In this document: positions 26,477 to 35,713 of the stretch, one piece after another
How positions within the stretch are numbered: position 1 is the first letter of the stretch
How the letters are laid out: each line of letters starts with the position of its first letter
Source of the DNA: Legionella hackeliae
GTDB lineage: Bacteria; Pseudomonadota; Gammaproteobacteria; Legionellales; Legionellaceae
DNA: 64,000 nucleotides
NCBI RefSeq assembly: GCF_000953655.1
Contig: NZ_LN681225.1
Span: 1,070,001 to 1,134,000, forward strand
Direction of reading: 5' to 3'
The notes under the pieces: generated by a model
Seen by the model: only the letters and a program-made list of their open reading frames with translations
What the model was told of the DNA's origin: nothing
The model's database searches: none
Made by a program: the position numbers and the translations under genes

Positions 26477-27239
26477 GTTAAGTGAGCGAGTGGCTTGCAA
26501 GCTGGCAGGATTGAGCCGAACAGCGTTTCGTTATCAATGTAAACCACGTACGGATGAGCAATTCAGAGCACGGCTCAAAGCTCTGGCCGCACAATATCCG
26601 GCCTATGGTTATTTACTTCTTCATGGATTACTTAAGGCAGAGGGTTTGGTTAAGAACAAGAAACATACTTACCGATTATACACTGAGGAGGGACTTCAGG
26701 TTCGAACAAAGAAAAGGAAAAAACTGATTCGTCCTCGCCAACCGATGGACGTTCCTTTTGCACCAAACCAACGCTGGTCGATGGACTTTGTATCTGATCA
26801 ACTCAGTAATGGAAGGCGATTTCGGATATTGAACGTGGTAGATGATTATTCTCGTGAGTTGGTTGGCCAGTTGGTATCTACCTCAATCAGTGGTAAGCAA
26901 GTAGCCCGTTTTTTAGAGCAACTTATTGAGCAGCGAAATAAGCCTGCTAAAGTAATTTGTGATAATGGTACAGAATTTACTAGTAAAGCGATGTTTTTCT
27001 GGAGTAAAGAAACGAATATCACTTTAGGGTTTATTCAACCAGGCAAACCAACTCAAAATGCGTTTGTTGAGAGCTTAAATGGGAAATTCAGAAATCAATG
27101 CCTTAATCAGCACTGGTTTCGAACGATGGAGGAAGCACGATTTGAGATTGAACAGTGGCGTAAACACTACAATAATGTTCGACCTCACAGCTCTCTCAAT
27201 TATATGTCGCCTGTTGAATACGCAAGGAAGGTAGCATAG
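26406..27239 (+). CDS. IS3-family OrfB (DDE transposase catalytic part)
   Basis: 277 residues with an HTH_21 segment (PAYGYLLLHGLLKAEG) and an rve-type integrase core. The catalytic triad is visible: Asp in RWSMDFVSDQLSNG, Asp in KVICDNGTEFTSK and Glu in NAFVESLNGKFRNQ, followed by WRKHYNNVRPHSSLNYMSPV. OrfB is usually made as an OrfAB fusion by -1 slippage in the A-run. In this copy the frame relation needs +1, so the fusion should not form normally. The catalytic domain itself is intact. Confidence 0.88.
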   Translation: MCYQKVVKPAARKSIIQHLISFFKLSERVACKLAGLSRTAFRYQCKPRTDEQFRARLKALAAQYPAYGYLLLHGLLKAEGLVKNKKHTYRLYTEEGLQVRTKKRKKLIRPRQPMDVPFAPNQRWSMDFVSDQLSNGRRFRILNVVDDYSRELVGQLVSTSISGKQVARFLEQLIEQRNKPAKVICDNGTEFTSKAMFFWSKETNITLGFIQPGKPTQNAFVESLNGKFRNQCLNQHWFRTMEEARFEIEQWRKHYNNVRPHSSLNYMSPVEYARKVA

Positions 27240-27314
27240 GATAAGCAATCTCATCATAAAAGTGGTACGAATTTAGGGGATAGGTCAGTTTAAAATAATT
27301 ATTAAGGAGGTTTT

Positions 27315-27545
27315 ATGACTGATGGAAATGAAATAGAGCTGGAAAAAACTTATGGTTCATTAGCAATTGCAAATAAATTACGAAGAATTGCAGATGCTAT
27401 TGAGCATAATAAAGGCTTTCAAATACAAATAAACAACAAACGCATTTATGTACCAGCAGATATTCACGTTGAATTCGAGTATGAAGAATCGAGTGATGAA
27501 TGTGAACTTGAAATTGAAATGAAGTGGAAAAAAAACAAACCTTAG
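27315..27545 (+). CDS. Amphi-Trp domain protein
   Basis: A 76-residue protein with the amphi-Trp pattern: a helix (LAIANKLRRIADAIEHNKGF), a short strand pair (IQINNKRIYVPADIHVEFEY) and an acidic C-terminal strand ending LEIEMKWKKN with the conserved near-terminal Trp. The family is small and widespread with no proven role. AAGGAGG six bases before the ATG is a strong ribosome binding site, implying good expression. It lies just outside the IS3 right end, and its own promoter was not identified. Confidence 0.75.
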   Translation: MTDGNEIELEKTYGSLAIANKLRRIADAIEHNKGFQIQINNKRIYVPADIHVEFEYEESSDECELEIEMKWKKNKP

Positions 27546-27696
27546 CTTTATGATTGATAAGGAGTAGTTTTTTAAATTAAACCATACAAGGAGGAGAGAG
27601 AAGAACTGTTCCTCAGATTCTAAATAATTTTTGATCAGAAATATAAATTAATATAGCATGATAAGCAGCTATGAAGCTGCACAAGGATGACACACA

Positions 27697-29721
27697 TTGA
27701 GAAGCTATATTTGTAAAGCATTTGCGCTGATGCTCGGTCTTATTGTGATAAGCATTAGTTATGCAGGAACTCCACCATGGACTTTTGCTCCTCTAACCCC
27801 AACCACACTAACTGTTTCCAGCTCGGATACGGCTATTGTGAAATATCAAGTGACCAATCAATCCCATAGACCACATACATTAGCGATGAAAAATATTCGT
27901 GGTATTAGACAGGTTACTACTCCAGGTAGTTGTCCTAATCCATTTATATTACGTTATAAGCAATCCTGTATATTAAATTTGACCGTTGTAGGTAGGGCAT
28001 TAATAGGCAACGTAAACGGAGGACCTCAGGTATGTCAACTGGGGAGTTTACTGGAATGCTATCAACCGAGTTTTAAAAATATTTTAAATATTACCAAAGG
28101 GGCTGATGAATACACTGTTGGTGGTTCTATTTTTGGTCTTCAAGGTACTCTCGTTTTGCAAAACGATGGTGATATCTTAACTAGAAATACAGATGGTACA
28201 TTTACCTTTCCCACTGCGTTGCTTCCAGGAAGCTTTTATCAAGTGAGGGTTCAGACTCAACCGGCTAATCAGACCTGCACCGTCAGTAATGGTACTGGGA
28301 GGATAAGTAACAAGAATGTTACCAATGTGATTGTAAGGTGTTCAATTAATACCCGCACCGTGGGTGGAGTGGTCTCAGGTTTGTCGGGATCCGTAGTTCT
28401 GCAAAACAATGGGGCGGATACTTTGATTATAAATAGCAATGGTGGGTTTACATTTCCAACACCACTTGCCCAGGGTTCATCTTACAATGTGACTATTCTC
28501 ACTCAACCAGCCACACAAACTTGTTCAGTATCCAATGGCACGGGAACAATAGGCACAACGAATATTACTAATGTTCAAATCACTTGTGCTACTAATGCTT
28601 TTACGGTTGGTGGAACAGTATCTGGATTAGTTGGTACGGTTGTCCTGCAAAATAATGCTACAGACGATTTAGCCATAAGCAGTGATGGTCCATTTACATT
28701 CCCAATATCCGTAGCTCAAGGCTCCCCTTATAATGTTACGGTAAGTACCCAACCTAGCACTCAAACGTGTAATGTGACCAATGGAATCGGAATTATGGGA
28801 GGAGCAAATATAACAAACGTAGCCGTAAATTGCGTTACGAATACGACAACATTAACAACAAGCGTCACTGATTTGGCATTATCTGTGGATAATACAGGGC
28901 TTAATGCGGCCTTAACTGGAAATCCACGCTTAATTACTATTACAAATACCGGAATTTTTACTGCTTTTAATCTTAATGTGAGTTTACCCACTTTTCCATC
29001 AGGGACTTCAGCCGGAACAACCTGCGGAGCTAGTTTGGGAGCAGGTGATTCTTGTACAATTACAATAACCCCCGGCAACACAGCAACATCGAATGGCACT
29101 AATCCTTGTTCAACCGGTACAGCTCCTGTTCCGGGAGTGGTTCAGGTAACAGCAGATAATTCGAATACTGTCTCAACCAATGTGGTGATATTAAGTTATG
29201 GATGTATCTATCAGGGGGGATTTTTATTTTCGGTGGATGATAACACATCCACTGCTGGAAGTATCGGAGGAAAAGTAGCAGACCTATTCGACGATGTAGG
29301 AGTCAATAACGTTTGGGCGACGGTAGCTAATGACACGGCTGCCGACAATATTACAAATGGGTTATCTAACACTAATGCCTTGGCTACACCTGTCGGTCAA
29401 TATCCAGCAGCGCAGGTATGTTTAAACAAAACTAGCCAGGGTTTTTCGGATTGGTTCCTGCCAGCTATATGCGAGATGGGTTACGATGAAACAAGCACCG
29501 GTTCTGGTTGCGGGACCCAAGTCTCACCCCTTTTGCAAAATCTATATTCTAATTTAGCTCAAAACGGTATAGGTGGATTTAGTAATATCTTTTACTGGAG
29601 CTCTACTGAGTTCTCAGGAGCATTAGCCTGGGGGGAGAATTTTTCTAATGGTGCTCAACTCACCAATACTAAAGTAGCGCTCAACACACCCATCCGATGT
29701 ATACGAAATTTAATTCCTTAG
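27697..29721 (+). CDS. Secreted repeat protein with C-terminal DUF1566 (Lcl-like) domain
   Basis: 674 residues. The signal peptide MRSYICKAFALMLGLIVISI...YAG starts at TTG 27697, preceded by AAGGA nine bases upstream. Residues about 30-145 are a beta-sandwich-like region. Three tandem repeats of about 82 residues follow (about 147-390), each opening with (Y/T)TVGG...GL.G..VLQN and ending with QTC.V.NG.G.....NVTNV.V.C, so two Cys per repeat. Residues 395-510 are another Ig-like region, and about 515-674 a DUF1566 domain (GFSDWFLPAICEMGYDETST, FYWSSTEFSGALAWGENFSN, IRCIR). DUF1566 modules occur in surface adhesins. It is probably surface-exposed or secreted; ligand unknown. Confidence 0.8.
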   Translation: MRSYICKAFALMLGLIVISISYAGTPPWTFAPLTPTTLTVSSSDTAIVKYQVTNQSHRPHTLAMKNIRGIRQVTTPGSCPNPFILRYKQSCILNLTVVGRALIGNVNGGPQVCQLGSLLECYQPSFKNILNITKGADEYTVGGSIFGLQGTLVLQNDGDILTRNTDGTFTFPTALLPGSFYQVRVQTQPANQTCTVSNGTGRISNKNVTNVIVRCSINTRTVGGVVSGLSGSVVLQNNGADTLIINSNGGFTFPTPLAQGSSYNVTILTQPATQTCSVSNGTGTIGTTNITNVQITCATNAFTVGGTVSGLVGTVVLQNNATDDLAISSDGPFTFPISVAQGSPYNVTVSTQPSTQTCNVTNGIGIMGGANITNVAVNCVTNTTTLTTSVTDLALSVDNTGLNAALTGNPRLITITNTGIFTAFNLNVSLPTFPSGTSAGTTCGASLGAGDSCTITITPGNTATSNGTNPCSTGTAPVPGVVQVTADNSNTVSTNVVILSYGCIYQGGFLFSVDDNTSTAGSIGGKVADLFDDVGVNNVWATVANDTAADNITNGLSNTNALATPVGQYPAAQVCLNKTSQGFSDWFLPAICEMGYDETSTGSGCGTQVSPLLQNLYSNLAQNGIGGFSNIFYWSSTEFSGALAWGENFSNGAQLTNTKVALNTPIRCIRNLIP

Positions 29722-29733
29722 TCTTCTGCTCTT

Positions 29734-29753
29734 GGTGGCTTTAACGAGCCACC
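29734..29753. terminator. Hairpin between convergent genes
   Basis: GGTGGCT and AGCCACC form a perfect seven-base stem with a six-base loop, 13 bases after the repeat-protein stop and before the convergent ABC-F gene. No strong U-tract follows on either strand, so intrinsic termination is only possible. Confidence 0.4.
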
Positions 29754-29801
29754 CTCAAAATTTAGAGAAAACGATGTATCTTGGTATAATTCGCTTAAAG
29801 G

Positions 29802-31409
29802 TTATGCTGTAGCAAGATAATCTTTCCCAAATTGCTCTAAATAATCTTTATAATTTCCTAAGTAATTCTGTGCGCCGTATTGTTCAGTTAAAACCAAAAC
29901 GCGTGTTGAGATACTATCTATAAAATGGCGGTTATGACTAACAAATAGTACAGTTCCAGGAAATGCTTGTAGCGATTCGATTAATGCGTCTATGGATTCC
30001 AGATCCAAGTGATTTGTCGGCTCATCCAGTATAAGGCAATTGTGTTTTTCTAAAATTAGTTTTGCCATGACTAATCTGGCCGATTCCCCACCGCTTAACA
30101 TAGCAATTTTTTTATCGACATCTGAGCCTCGAAAGAGCACTTGACCTAATACCTTTCTTACTTCTTGTGATGATGCAACAACATGATCTTCAAGCCATTG
30201 CAAAACGGTTTGTCCCGGGTCTAATTGCGTCCGATAATCTTGAGAAAAATAGCCCACATTTACAGCTTCACTCCATTCAAATTGACCTTGATCGGGTTTA
30301 AGTTCATCTAATAAAATTTTTAATAGCGTTGATTTGCCAATGCCATTTGGGCCGATAATTGCGCATTTATCACCACGATTTAGAGCGAATGTTGCACCCC
30401 TCAATAATATTTTTTCATTAAATTGTTTATGGATATTAGAAACGTTAATTACCGATTTACCTGTTGGCTTTTTTTGTTGGAAATTAAAAAAGGGCTTAAA
30501 AATGTTTGAGTCTTTTATTTCTACCAACTGAATTTTATCAATCATTTTTTGCCGGGAAGCTGCTTGACTTGCTTTACTCGCTTTCGCTCCAAAACGATCA
30601 ACAAAGGTTTGCATGGCTTCAATTTTCTTTTCTTGATTTTTTAATTCACATTGTTTCAGAAAGAGCCTTTCCTCTTTCGCTTCCACAAATTTATCGTAAT
30701 TTCCTGGATAATTAAGAATCGTGTCGTAATCAATATCAAGGATATGGGTAGAAACATTATTGAGAAAACCACGGTCATGCGAAATAAAAATTAGCAAACC
30801 AGTAAAAAATGTTTTTAAGAATTGTTCCAACCATGCAATGGATACAATATCTAAATGGTTGGTCGGTTCATCAAGCAACATAATGTCGGGTTTTTGAAAA
30901 AGAACTTGCGCAAGTAAGACACGTAATTTATAGCCTCCTGATAAGGCCATCAGAGGGCCGTAATGATATTTTTCGGCGATACCTAACCCAAGTAATAAAT
31001 TTTTGGCGGTGGATTCTGCTTCATACCCCTCTTGTTGCATTATAATTTCTTCTAATTCACTGAGTCGGTATCCATCTTCTTCGGTGAACTTTTCACTTGC
31101 ATATAATTTATCTTTTTCAGTCAGTGCTGCCCATAAAATACTATTTCCCTGAATTACCACATCTATGAGGCGATCTTCCTCATAACGGAAATGATCTTGT
31201 TTTAAAATGCCAATGTTAAGACTTTTTGCTTTTTCAACAGAGCCATTGGTAGAAGATTCTTCACCTGCTAAAATTTTTAAAAAAGTTGATTTACCAGTTC
31301 CGTTTGCCCCCACGATTCCATACCTGTTGGTAGGTAATAATATCAAATCAACTTCTTGAAATAAGGATTTTTTACCAAACGCCATACTTAACTTGCGAGT
31401 TTCTAACAT
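29802..31409 (-). CDS. ybiT: ABC-F family ATPase (YbiT-like)
   Basis: 535 residues with two ABC ATPase domains and no membrane segments. Domain 1: Walker A GANGTGKST, signature LSGGYKLR, Walker B IMLLDEPTNHLD. Domain 2: GPNGIGKST, LSGGESAR, LILDEPTNHLD. Between them is the ABC-F linker (KNQEKKIEAMQTFVDRFGAK, SRQKMIDKI). ABC-F proteins bind the ribosomal E site and ease stalled translation; length and N-terminus fit YbiT better than EttA or Uup. I start at the ATG at 31409 with AAGAGG upstream, rather than at the GTG two codons earlier. It is preceded on the same strand by a cold-shock gene, 36 bases away. Confidence 0.88.
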   Translation of the reverse strand: MLETRKLSMAFGKKSLFQEVDLILLPTNRYGIVGANGTGKSTFLKILAGEESSTNGSVEKAKSLNIGILKQDHFRYEEDRLIDVVIQGNSILWAALTEKDKLYASEKFTEEDGYRLSELEEIIMQQEGYEAESTAKNLLLGLGIAEKYHYGPLMALSGGYKLRVLLAQVLFQKPDIMLLDEPTNHLDIVSIAWLEQFLKTFFTGLLIFISHDRGFLNNVSTHILDIDYDTILNYPGNYDKFVEAKEERLFLKQCELKNQEKKIEAMQTFVDRFGAKASKASQAASRQKMIDKIQLVEIKDSNIFKPFFNFQQKKPTGKSVINVSNIHKQFNEKILLRGATFALNRGDKCAIIGPNGIGKSTLLKILLDELKPDQGQFEWSEAVNVGYFSQDYRTQLDPGQTVLQWLEDHVVASSQEVRKVLGQVLFRGSDVDKKIAMLSGGESARLVMAKLILEKHNCLILDEPTNHLDLESIDALIESLQAFPGTVLFVSHNRHFIDSISTRVLVLTEQYGAQNYLGNYKDYLEQFGKDYLATA

Positions 31410-31445
31410 GTACACAGCCTCTTTTGCTTGTCTTCAAAAAACTAT

Positions 31446-31652
31446 TTAATCAATTACCTTCACCTGAGTTGCAAATTCACCTCTGTCACCATGCTCTAAA
31501 ATATAACTAACACGTTGTCCTTCTTTTAATTCCTTATAGCCTTGTGTTTGAACTTGAGAAAAATGAACAAATACTTCCTTGCCATCAGTATCTGCAGTGA
31601 TAAAACCATAACCTTTAATTTTATTGAAACGATTTACTGTACCTGTTTGCAT
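31446..31652 (-). CDS. Cold-shock domain protein
   Basis: A 68-residue OB-fold RNA/DNA-binding protein: GTVNRFNKIKGYGFITADTD holds RNP1 (KGYGFI), and EVFVHFSQVQTQGYKELKEG holds RNP2 (VFVHF), followed by QRVSYILEHGDRGEFATQVK. Full length for the CspA/CspD family; which member it is cannot be told. It is placed after dbpA and before the ABC-F gene on the same strand, so three RNA/ribosome-related genes lie together. The 87-base gap to the dbpA stop contains AT-rich sequence and a T-run that could end the dbpA transcript. Confidence 0.93.
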   Translation of the reverse strand: MQTGTVNRFNKIKGYGFITADTDGKEVFVHFSQVQTQGYKELKEGQRVSYILEHGDRGEFATQVKVID

Positions 31653-31739
31653 AATATTATTACTGTCCTAGAGTGATTGGATTAAAATTAAACTTTTAAC
31701 AAGAGTTAATTTTTAGCCTGATAGGAAAAAAACGCTCGG

Positions 31740-33161
31740 CTATTGGAGTCGTTTCACACCCACCCGTCGTCCTTTCAACTTTCCATTTTGAAAATAGCGA
31801 AATGCTTTATCGGCTTGACTTCGTTCTATTGCCACATAGGAATAAAGTGCAGAAATATTGATTTTACCAATTTTATCTCCCACTATGCCTGCGTCTTTTG
31901 TTAAAGCACCCAGGATATCACCCGGACTAATTTTATCTTTTTTTCCTGCACTAATATATAAAGTCACCATGAGAGGTAATTTTATCGTGATGTCAGAATT
32001 GGTTAATGTATTTATATTTCCCCAACGCAACGGTTTTGCCAAATTCTGTTCAATCAAACAAATTCGCTCGGCATCGGAGGGGGTGGTGATACTTAATGCG
32101 ATCCCACTATTACCCGCACGTCCAGTACGGCCTATGCGATGAATATGAACATCATGTTCAAAAGAAAGCTCATAATTGATTACCATGGGGAGTTCTTTGA
32201 TATCCAAACCTCGTGCTGCCACATCAGTAGCCACCAAAATCGAGCAACTTTGATTAACGAATCGGATCATTGCTTGATCGCGCTCAATTTGTTCCAAGTC
32301 CCCATTTAATGCTATTGCACTAAAACCTTCATTATTTAGCAGGGTTGTTAATTGCGTGGTTTGTTCTTTAGTATTACAAAAAATAAGGGTTGAACTCGCT
32401 TGGTGATGAACTAATAGCGCCTTTAATACCAAAAATTTGTTGGCCTGATTTGAAACCTCATAAAAACATTGCTCAATATCAAGATGGTTTTCGAGCTCTT
32501 CTATGATGATGTGTTTTGGATTGTCTAAAAACTCGCTGGAAAGTTGTTTAATTTGTGCTGGATAAGTTGCCGAAAACAACAAGGTTTGTCGTTTTTTAGA
32601 ACAAAAAGAAAGGATTTCTTTTATTGCATCATAAAAACCCATGTCTAGCATTCTGTCGGCCTCGTCCAAAACCAACATGCCTAACTGACGTAATGACAGA
32701 GATTCTTTATTCAAATGTTTTTGTACTCGCCCCGGAGTTCCTACAATGATGTGGGCCCCGTGTTTTAGCGAATCAAGTTGCGGTTTCATTGGCATACCGC
32801 CTGATAGATTAAGAATTTTGACATTTGGCATAAGACGCGCAAAGCGTCGCAAGGCTTGGCTAACTTGCTCTGCTAATTCACGTGTTGGACATAGAACCAA
32901 AGCTTGGACGGCAAAGAGTTCTACATTTAAAAGATTCAACAGTGCCAAACCAAAGGTAGCAGTTTTCCCACTACCTGTTTTAGATTGAGCGATGAGATCA
33001 CTTCCATTAAGTATAATAGGCAAACTTTGCGCCTGGATTGGTGTCATATTTTTATAGTTTAATGAAGAAATATTAGTTAATAATTCATCACGCAAGGTCA
33101 AAGAACAAAAAGAAAGCCTATCCATACTTTTAGGAAAAGTAAGATCCTCGGTAGATTTCAC
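31740..33161 (-). CDS. dbpA: DEAD-box RNA helicase DbpA
   Basis: 473 residues (GTG start at 33161) or 461 (ATG at 33125, beginning MDRLSFCSL, which fits E. coli DbpA better). Helicase motifs are complete: Q motif MTPIQAQ, motif I AQSKTGSGKT, Ia PTRELA, GG, TPGR, II VLDEADRMLD, III SATYP, then STLIFCNTKEQ, VATDVAARGLDI and HRIGRTGRAG. The C-terminal 75 residues form the DbpA RNA-binding domain (KDKISPGDILGALTKDAGIV, SYVAIERSQADKAFRYFQNG, KLKGRRVGVKRL). DbpA binds hairpin 92 of 23S rRNA and acts in large-subunit assembly. Confidence 0.93.
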   Translation of the reverse strand: MKSTEDLTFPKSMDRLSFCSLTLRDELLTNISSLNYKNMTPIQAQSLPIILNGSDLIAQSKTGSGKTATFGLALLNLLNVELFAVQALVLCPTRELAEQVSQALRRFARLMPNVKILNLSGGMPMKPQLDSLKHGAHIIVGTPGRVQKHLNKESLSLRQLGMLVLDEADRMLDMGFYDAIKEILSFCSKKRQTLLFSATYPAQIKQLSSEFLDNPKHIIIEELENHLDIEQCFYEVSNQANKFLVLKALLVHHQASSTLIFCNTKEQTTQLTTLLNNEGFSAIALNGDLEQIERDQAMIRFVNQSCSILVATDVAARGLDIKELPMVINYELSFEHDVHIHRIGRTGRAGNSGIALSITTPSDAERICLIEQNLAKPLRWGNINTLTNSDITIKLPLMVTLYISAGKKDKISPGDILGALTKDAGIVGDKIGKINISALYSYVAIERSQADKAFRYFQNGKLKGRRVGVKRLQ

Positions 33162-33440
33162 GTCGATACATCGCTATTTTTTAAAAAAGAGGGTTATTCT
33201 ATCATACTTGTAATGCATTATATTAAATCAATCTATTTAACTAAATTGCATTTTCCCAATTAAGGGTGAGTCATAAATCCGTTGGCAGTAAACGTCAATC
33301 AGGCTAGTCTTGCTTTATTCCATCTGCATATTTCTAAAATGCCAATAAGTTCCAGATTTACGTTAGAAACTCATAAATTGAGCACCCATTTCATCCTCGC
33401 ATTGCGAACAATGTAAGGATCAATTGCTTTGCTAGGTTCG

Positions 33441-34502
33441 CTACGATGCTTTATGGTTCAGATGTACTCCGCTTTCCTGAGGTAGCTCTATATTCTGCTC
33501 CTTAAGGAGGGCTTTAAATTCAGTAACGCTTTCAGGGGTAGCCCAGAAATGCAGGATATTTCTTCTCTGTTCGCAAATTTTCAATATGTTTAGAATAAAC
33601 TTACCTTCTTTTTCGCTCCATTCATCTTCTAGTGTTTGATGCATGGTTCTTTTAAGTTCTTTCAAGTCGTTTATTTTTTTAGAGTTATGACCTGAAGTCC
33701 AACGGGTTCCTTGTTTCGTTTCAATATTGTTGATTAATGTAGTAATGATGGTGGTTAACTTAATCCGTTGAGAGTTCATAACACGATCCTCTGCTTTCTC
33801 CCCGTCATTTCTTACGGGTTTTGATGGTAAAGCATCCAGTGTTTCTTTATTTTGTGTTGTTTCTGTTGGACTTCGGCTATGTTTGGCCATCTCCTGAATT
33901 AAAGTTCGTTCAAATTTTTTATCGTTTGAAGAGGAGTCTGCTCCAAAAATAGGGATTGTAATGTCTAATTCATCATTGGGATCACTTTTTAAGATCACTT
34001 CAGCAAATAACTTCGCTGCTTCCTCAGGCTTCCAACCATAAACGCCGATACCTAACGGTTGAATATACAGAGGACGGTGCAACGCTTTGGCATCGTCGAT
34101 GGCTTTTTCTATGGCCTCTTTATATTGCTCAATAAAGGATTTGTCGCGCTCGGTATTATTTGAAAATTTTTCCCAGGTTAAACCTTTATTTCCTGCTTTG
34201 CTGGGAACTGTAGCAACCCCTCCAATGTAACTATTTTCATCATTACTTTGTTTCGCCAGGCGAATATAGGCTGGCAGTGCCACAGGTGATTTTGCGTTAA
34301 ACTGCATTAAGTGTTTGTTTAATTCATCTTCCCATGTAGTATTATCGTCACTGACATGCAGATGAGAATTAAAGAGGCTTTTAAAAACAACGAAACCAGA
34401 ACCCATTTGGTCTACTTCTTTGCAGGTAACCGTGCCCGCACAAACAACAAGCGATCGTTCTTTGGGAGGGTTTTTGGAGGAGGGTACAGTTCTAAATGGC
34501 AT
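33441..34502 (-). CDS. Macro-domain-like protein, candidate effector
   Basis: 353 residues, no signal peptide or membrane segment. The N-terminal two-thirds look like a macro-type alpha/beta fold: VVCAGTVTCKEVDQMGSGFV, GGVATVPSKAGNKGLTWEKF, then RPLYIQPLGIGVYGWKPEEA followed by AKLFAEVI, which mirrors the FP.IG.GVYG.P...AA loop that binds ADP-ribose. The C-terminal 120 residues are helical and polar (RIKLTTIITTLINNIETKQG, LKELKRTMHQTLEDEWSEKE). Macro domains bind or remove ADP-ribose, and Legionella exports several ADP-ribosylation enzymes, so an effector role is plausible but inferred. It is a single gene with its own promoter region (34503-34600). Confidence 0.5.
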   Translation of the reverse strand: MPFRTVPSSKNPPKERSLVVCAGTVTCKEVDQMGSGFVVFKSLFNSHLHVSDDNTTWEDELNKHLMQFNAKSPVALPAYIRLAKQSNDENSYIGGVATVPSKAGNKGLTWEKFSNNTERDKSFIEQYKEAIEKAIDDAKALHRPLYIQPLGIGVYGWKPEEAAKLFAEVILKSDPNDELDITIPIFGADSSSNDKKFERTLIQEMAKHSRSPTETTQNKETLDALPSKPVRNDGEKAEDRVMNSQRIKLTTIITTLINNIETKQGTRWTSGHNSKKINDLKELKRTMHQTLEDEWSEKEGKFILNILKICEQRRNILHFWATPESVTEFKALLKEQNIELPQESGVHLNHKAS

Positions 34503-34601
34503 GGTAAGCTCTAAATAAATGATTTTCTAACAGTATACTTAAAAAATAAGTGAAAATAAATTGTTCAACTTGAATTTCAAATATTCATTGAGGGGTGGGT
34601 G

Positions 34602-35162
34602 ATGCTGCGTACAATGATTGGGATTTTAGCATGTATGGGGTCTTTTTATGTGTTTGCACAAGATACCGAACTTAAACTTTATCGCCCTTATGGTGAAGCT
34701 ATCCAACAGGCACCGCTAGTAATTAAAGGAGAGGTTACAGGACAATGCTTCCAACAATCGCAGCGCATCAAAAGAGAGGATGCTTGGCGGTGTTTAGCAG
34801 CTGGCAAAGTATATGATCCTTGTTTTGTTAAACCTTATGGGGCTCATACGGAGGCCGTTTGTCCCCAATCTCCCTGGGAAGGTGGAAGTATAAAGATTAA
34901 TTTATCTTCGGCGCTAGATAACAGTCAACATACCCTATTAGATATGTCAGAGGCTTACCCTTGGGCATTAGAGCTTATTTCTGGAGAGAAATGTCAGGCG
35001 GTTGACGAGGGCGGTGTTTACGACAATTTACCTATACATTACCAATGCGATAGCCAGACAATTTTATTAGGGCATCTACAACGTTGTAAATCCGAATGGA
35101 GTATTCTACAACGAACCTCGGCGGGGGTTTCAACCGCTTTAGTCGCTAAGGCATGGTTTTAA
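34602..35162 (+). CDS. Exported cysteine-containing protein, unknown
   Basis: About 186 residues, with a signal peptide MLRTMIGILACMGSFYVFAQ. The mature part has eight cysteines (GQCFQQ, RCLAAG, PCFVK, AVCPQ, KCQAV, QCDSQT, QRCKS and the signal-proximal region excluded), suggesting a disulfide-rich periplasmic or secreted protein. The ATG at 34602 is preceded by GAGGGG at a suitable distance; a GTG one codon upstream is also in frame. No family is recognised. The next gene (35230) follows after 68 bases. Confidence 0.6.
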   Translation: MLRTMIGILACMGSFYVFAQDTELKLYRPYGEAIQQAPLVIKGEVTGQCFQQSQRIKREDAWRCLAAGKVYDPCFVKPYGAHTEAVCPQSPWEGGSIKINLSSALDNSQHTLLDMSEAYPWALELISGEKCQAVDEGGVYDNLPIHYQCDSQTILLGHLQRCKSEWSILQRTSAGVSTALVAKAWF

Positions 35163-35229
35163 CGATCTGAATTAAGAGATAAGCGGAGTACTATACTTAT
35201 ATTATGAAGACAAGGTTCAAGGAGAAAAC

Positions 35230-35655
35230 ATGTTTTCAACATTCTTTCACTCTTACGTATTCGCGCAAATTTTAGGCTTCTATCTGCTTATTATGGCGAT
35301 TATTCTTTTGGCGAGAGTAAATTTTTACAGACGATTTTTTGCTACGTTATCAGCTGATTATGGAACAATTTTAGTTGCAGCTTCTTTTGGATTAGTTTTT
35401 GGTTTATTAATAGTAATTACTCACAATTTCTGGATCCTGGAACCTCACGTACTTATTGTTACCATTCTTGGTTGGTTAATATTGATAAAATCTGTTTTAT
35501 GGCTTTCCATACCAGATACAATGGCAGCTTACTCTAAAAAAGTTTATTTAGGGGCTGGTTACTATGTCGTTGTAGCGATTTTAGCAATTTTAGGGGTGAT
35601 TCTAATTTCCAAAGGCTTTTATCGCTTTTATCCAGAAATAGGCTTCTCTTTGTAG
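35230..35655 (+). CDS. Four-helix membrane protein, unknown
   Basis: 141 residues with about four hydrophobic segments (FAQILGFYLLIMAIILLARV, AASFGLVFGLLIVITHNFWI, VTILGWLILIKSVLWLSIPD, YYVVVAILAILGVILISKGF). AAGGAGAA precedes the ATG closely. The layout resembles the 130-residue protein at 370-762. A hairpin at 35685-35705 follows the stop. Its role is unknown; it may form a transcription unit with the exported protein upstream. Confidence 0.65.
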   Translation: MFSTFFHSYVFAQILGFYLLIMAIILLARVNFYRRFFATLSADYGTILVAASFGLVFGLLIVITHNFWILEPHVLIVTILGWLILIKSVLWLSIPDTMAAYSKKVYLGAGYYVVVAILAILGVILISKGFYRFYPEIGFSL

Positions 35656-35684
35656 ACTCCTATTCGTGCAAAAAGAATAGTGCT

Positions 35685-35710
35685 AGTTGGGTCAATGACC
35701 CAACTTTCTC
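35685..35710 (+). terminator. Probable terminator between convergent genes
   Basis: AGTTGGGTC (35685-35693) and GACCCAACT (35697-35705) form a perfect nine-base stem with a three-base loop, followed by TTCTC on the plus strand. It lies between the membrane-protein gene and the convergent maiA. Confidence 0.55.
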
Positions 35711-35713
35711 ACC

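Larger units (their letters stand above)
26091..27287 (+). mobile_element. IS3-family (IS407-group-like) insertion sequence, about 1.2 kb
   Basis: The ends are imperfect inverted repeats: TGACCTATCCCCCAGAACTA at the left (26091) and, on the complement of the right end (27287), TGACCTATCCCCTAAATTCG; both continue with a GATGAGATT block further in. Inside are orfA and orfB in the standard IS3 layout. No four-base target duplication is evident. The left end lies 27 bases upstream of the IS6-type transposase fragment, so two IS elements are packed together. Confidence 0.85.

Noticed and set aside
28761-29099. 112-codon minus-strand frame
   Set aside because: Antisense to the repeat protein; the long frame follows from its repetitive Thr/Asn/Val codons.
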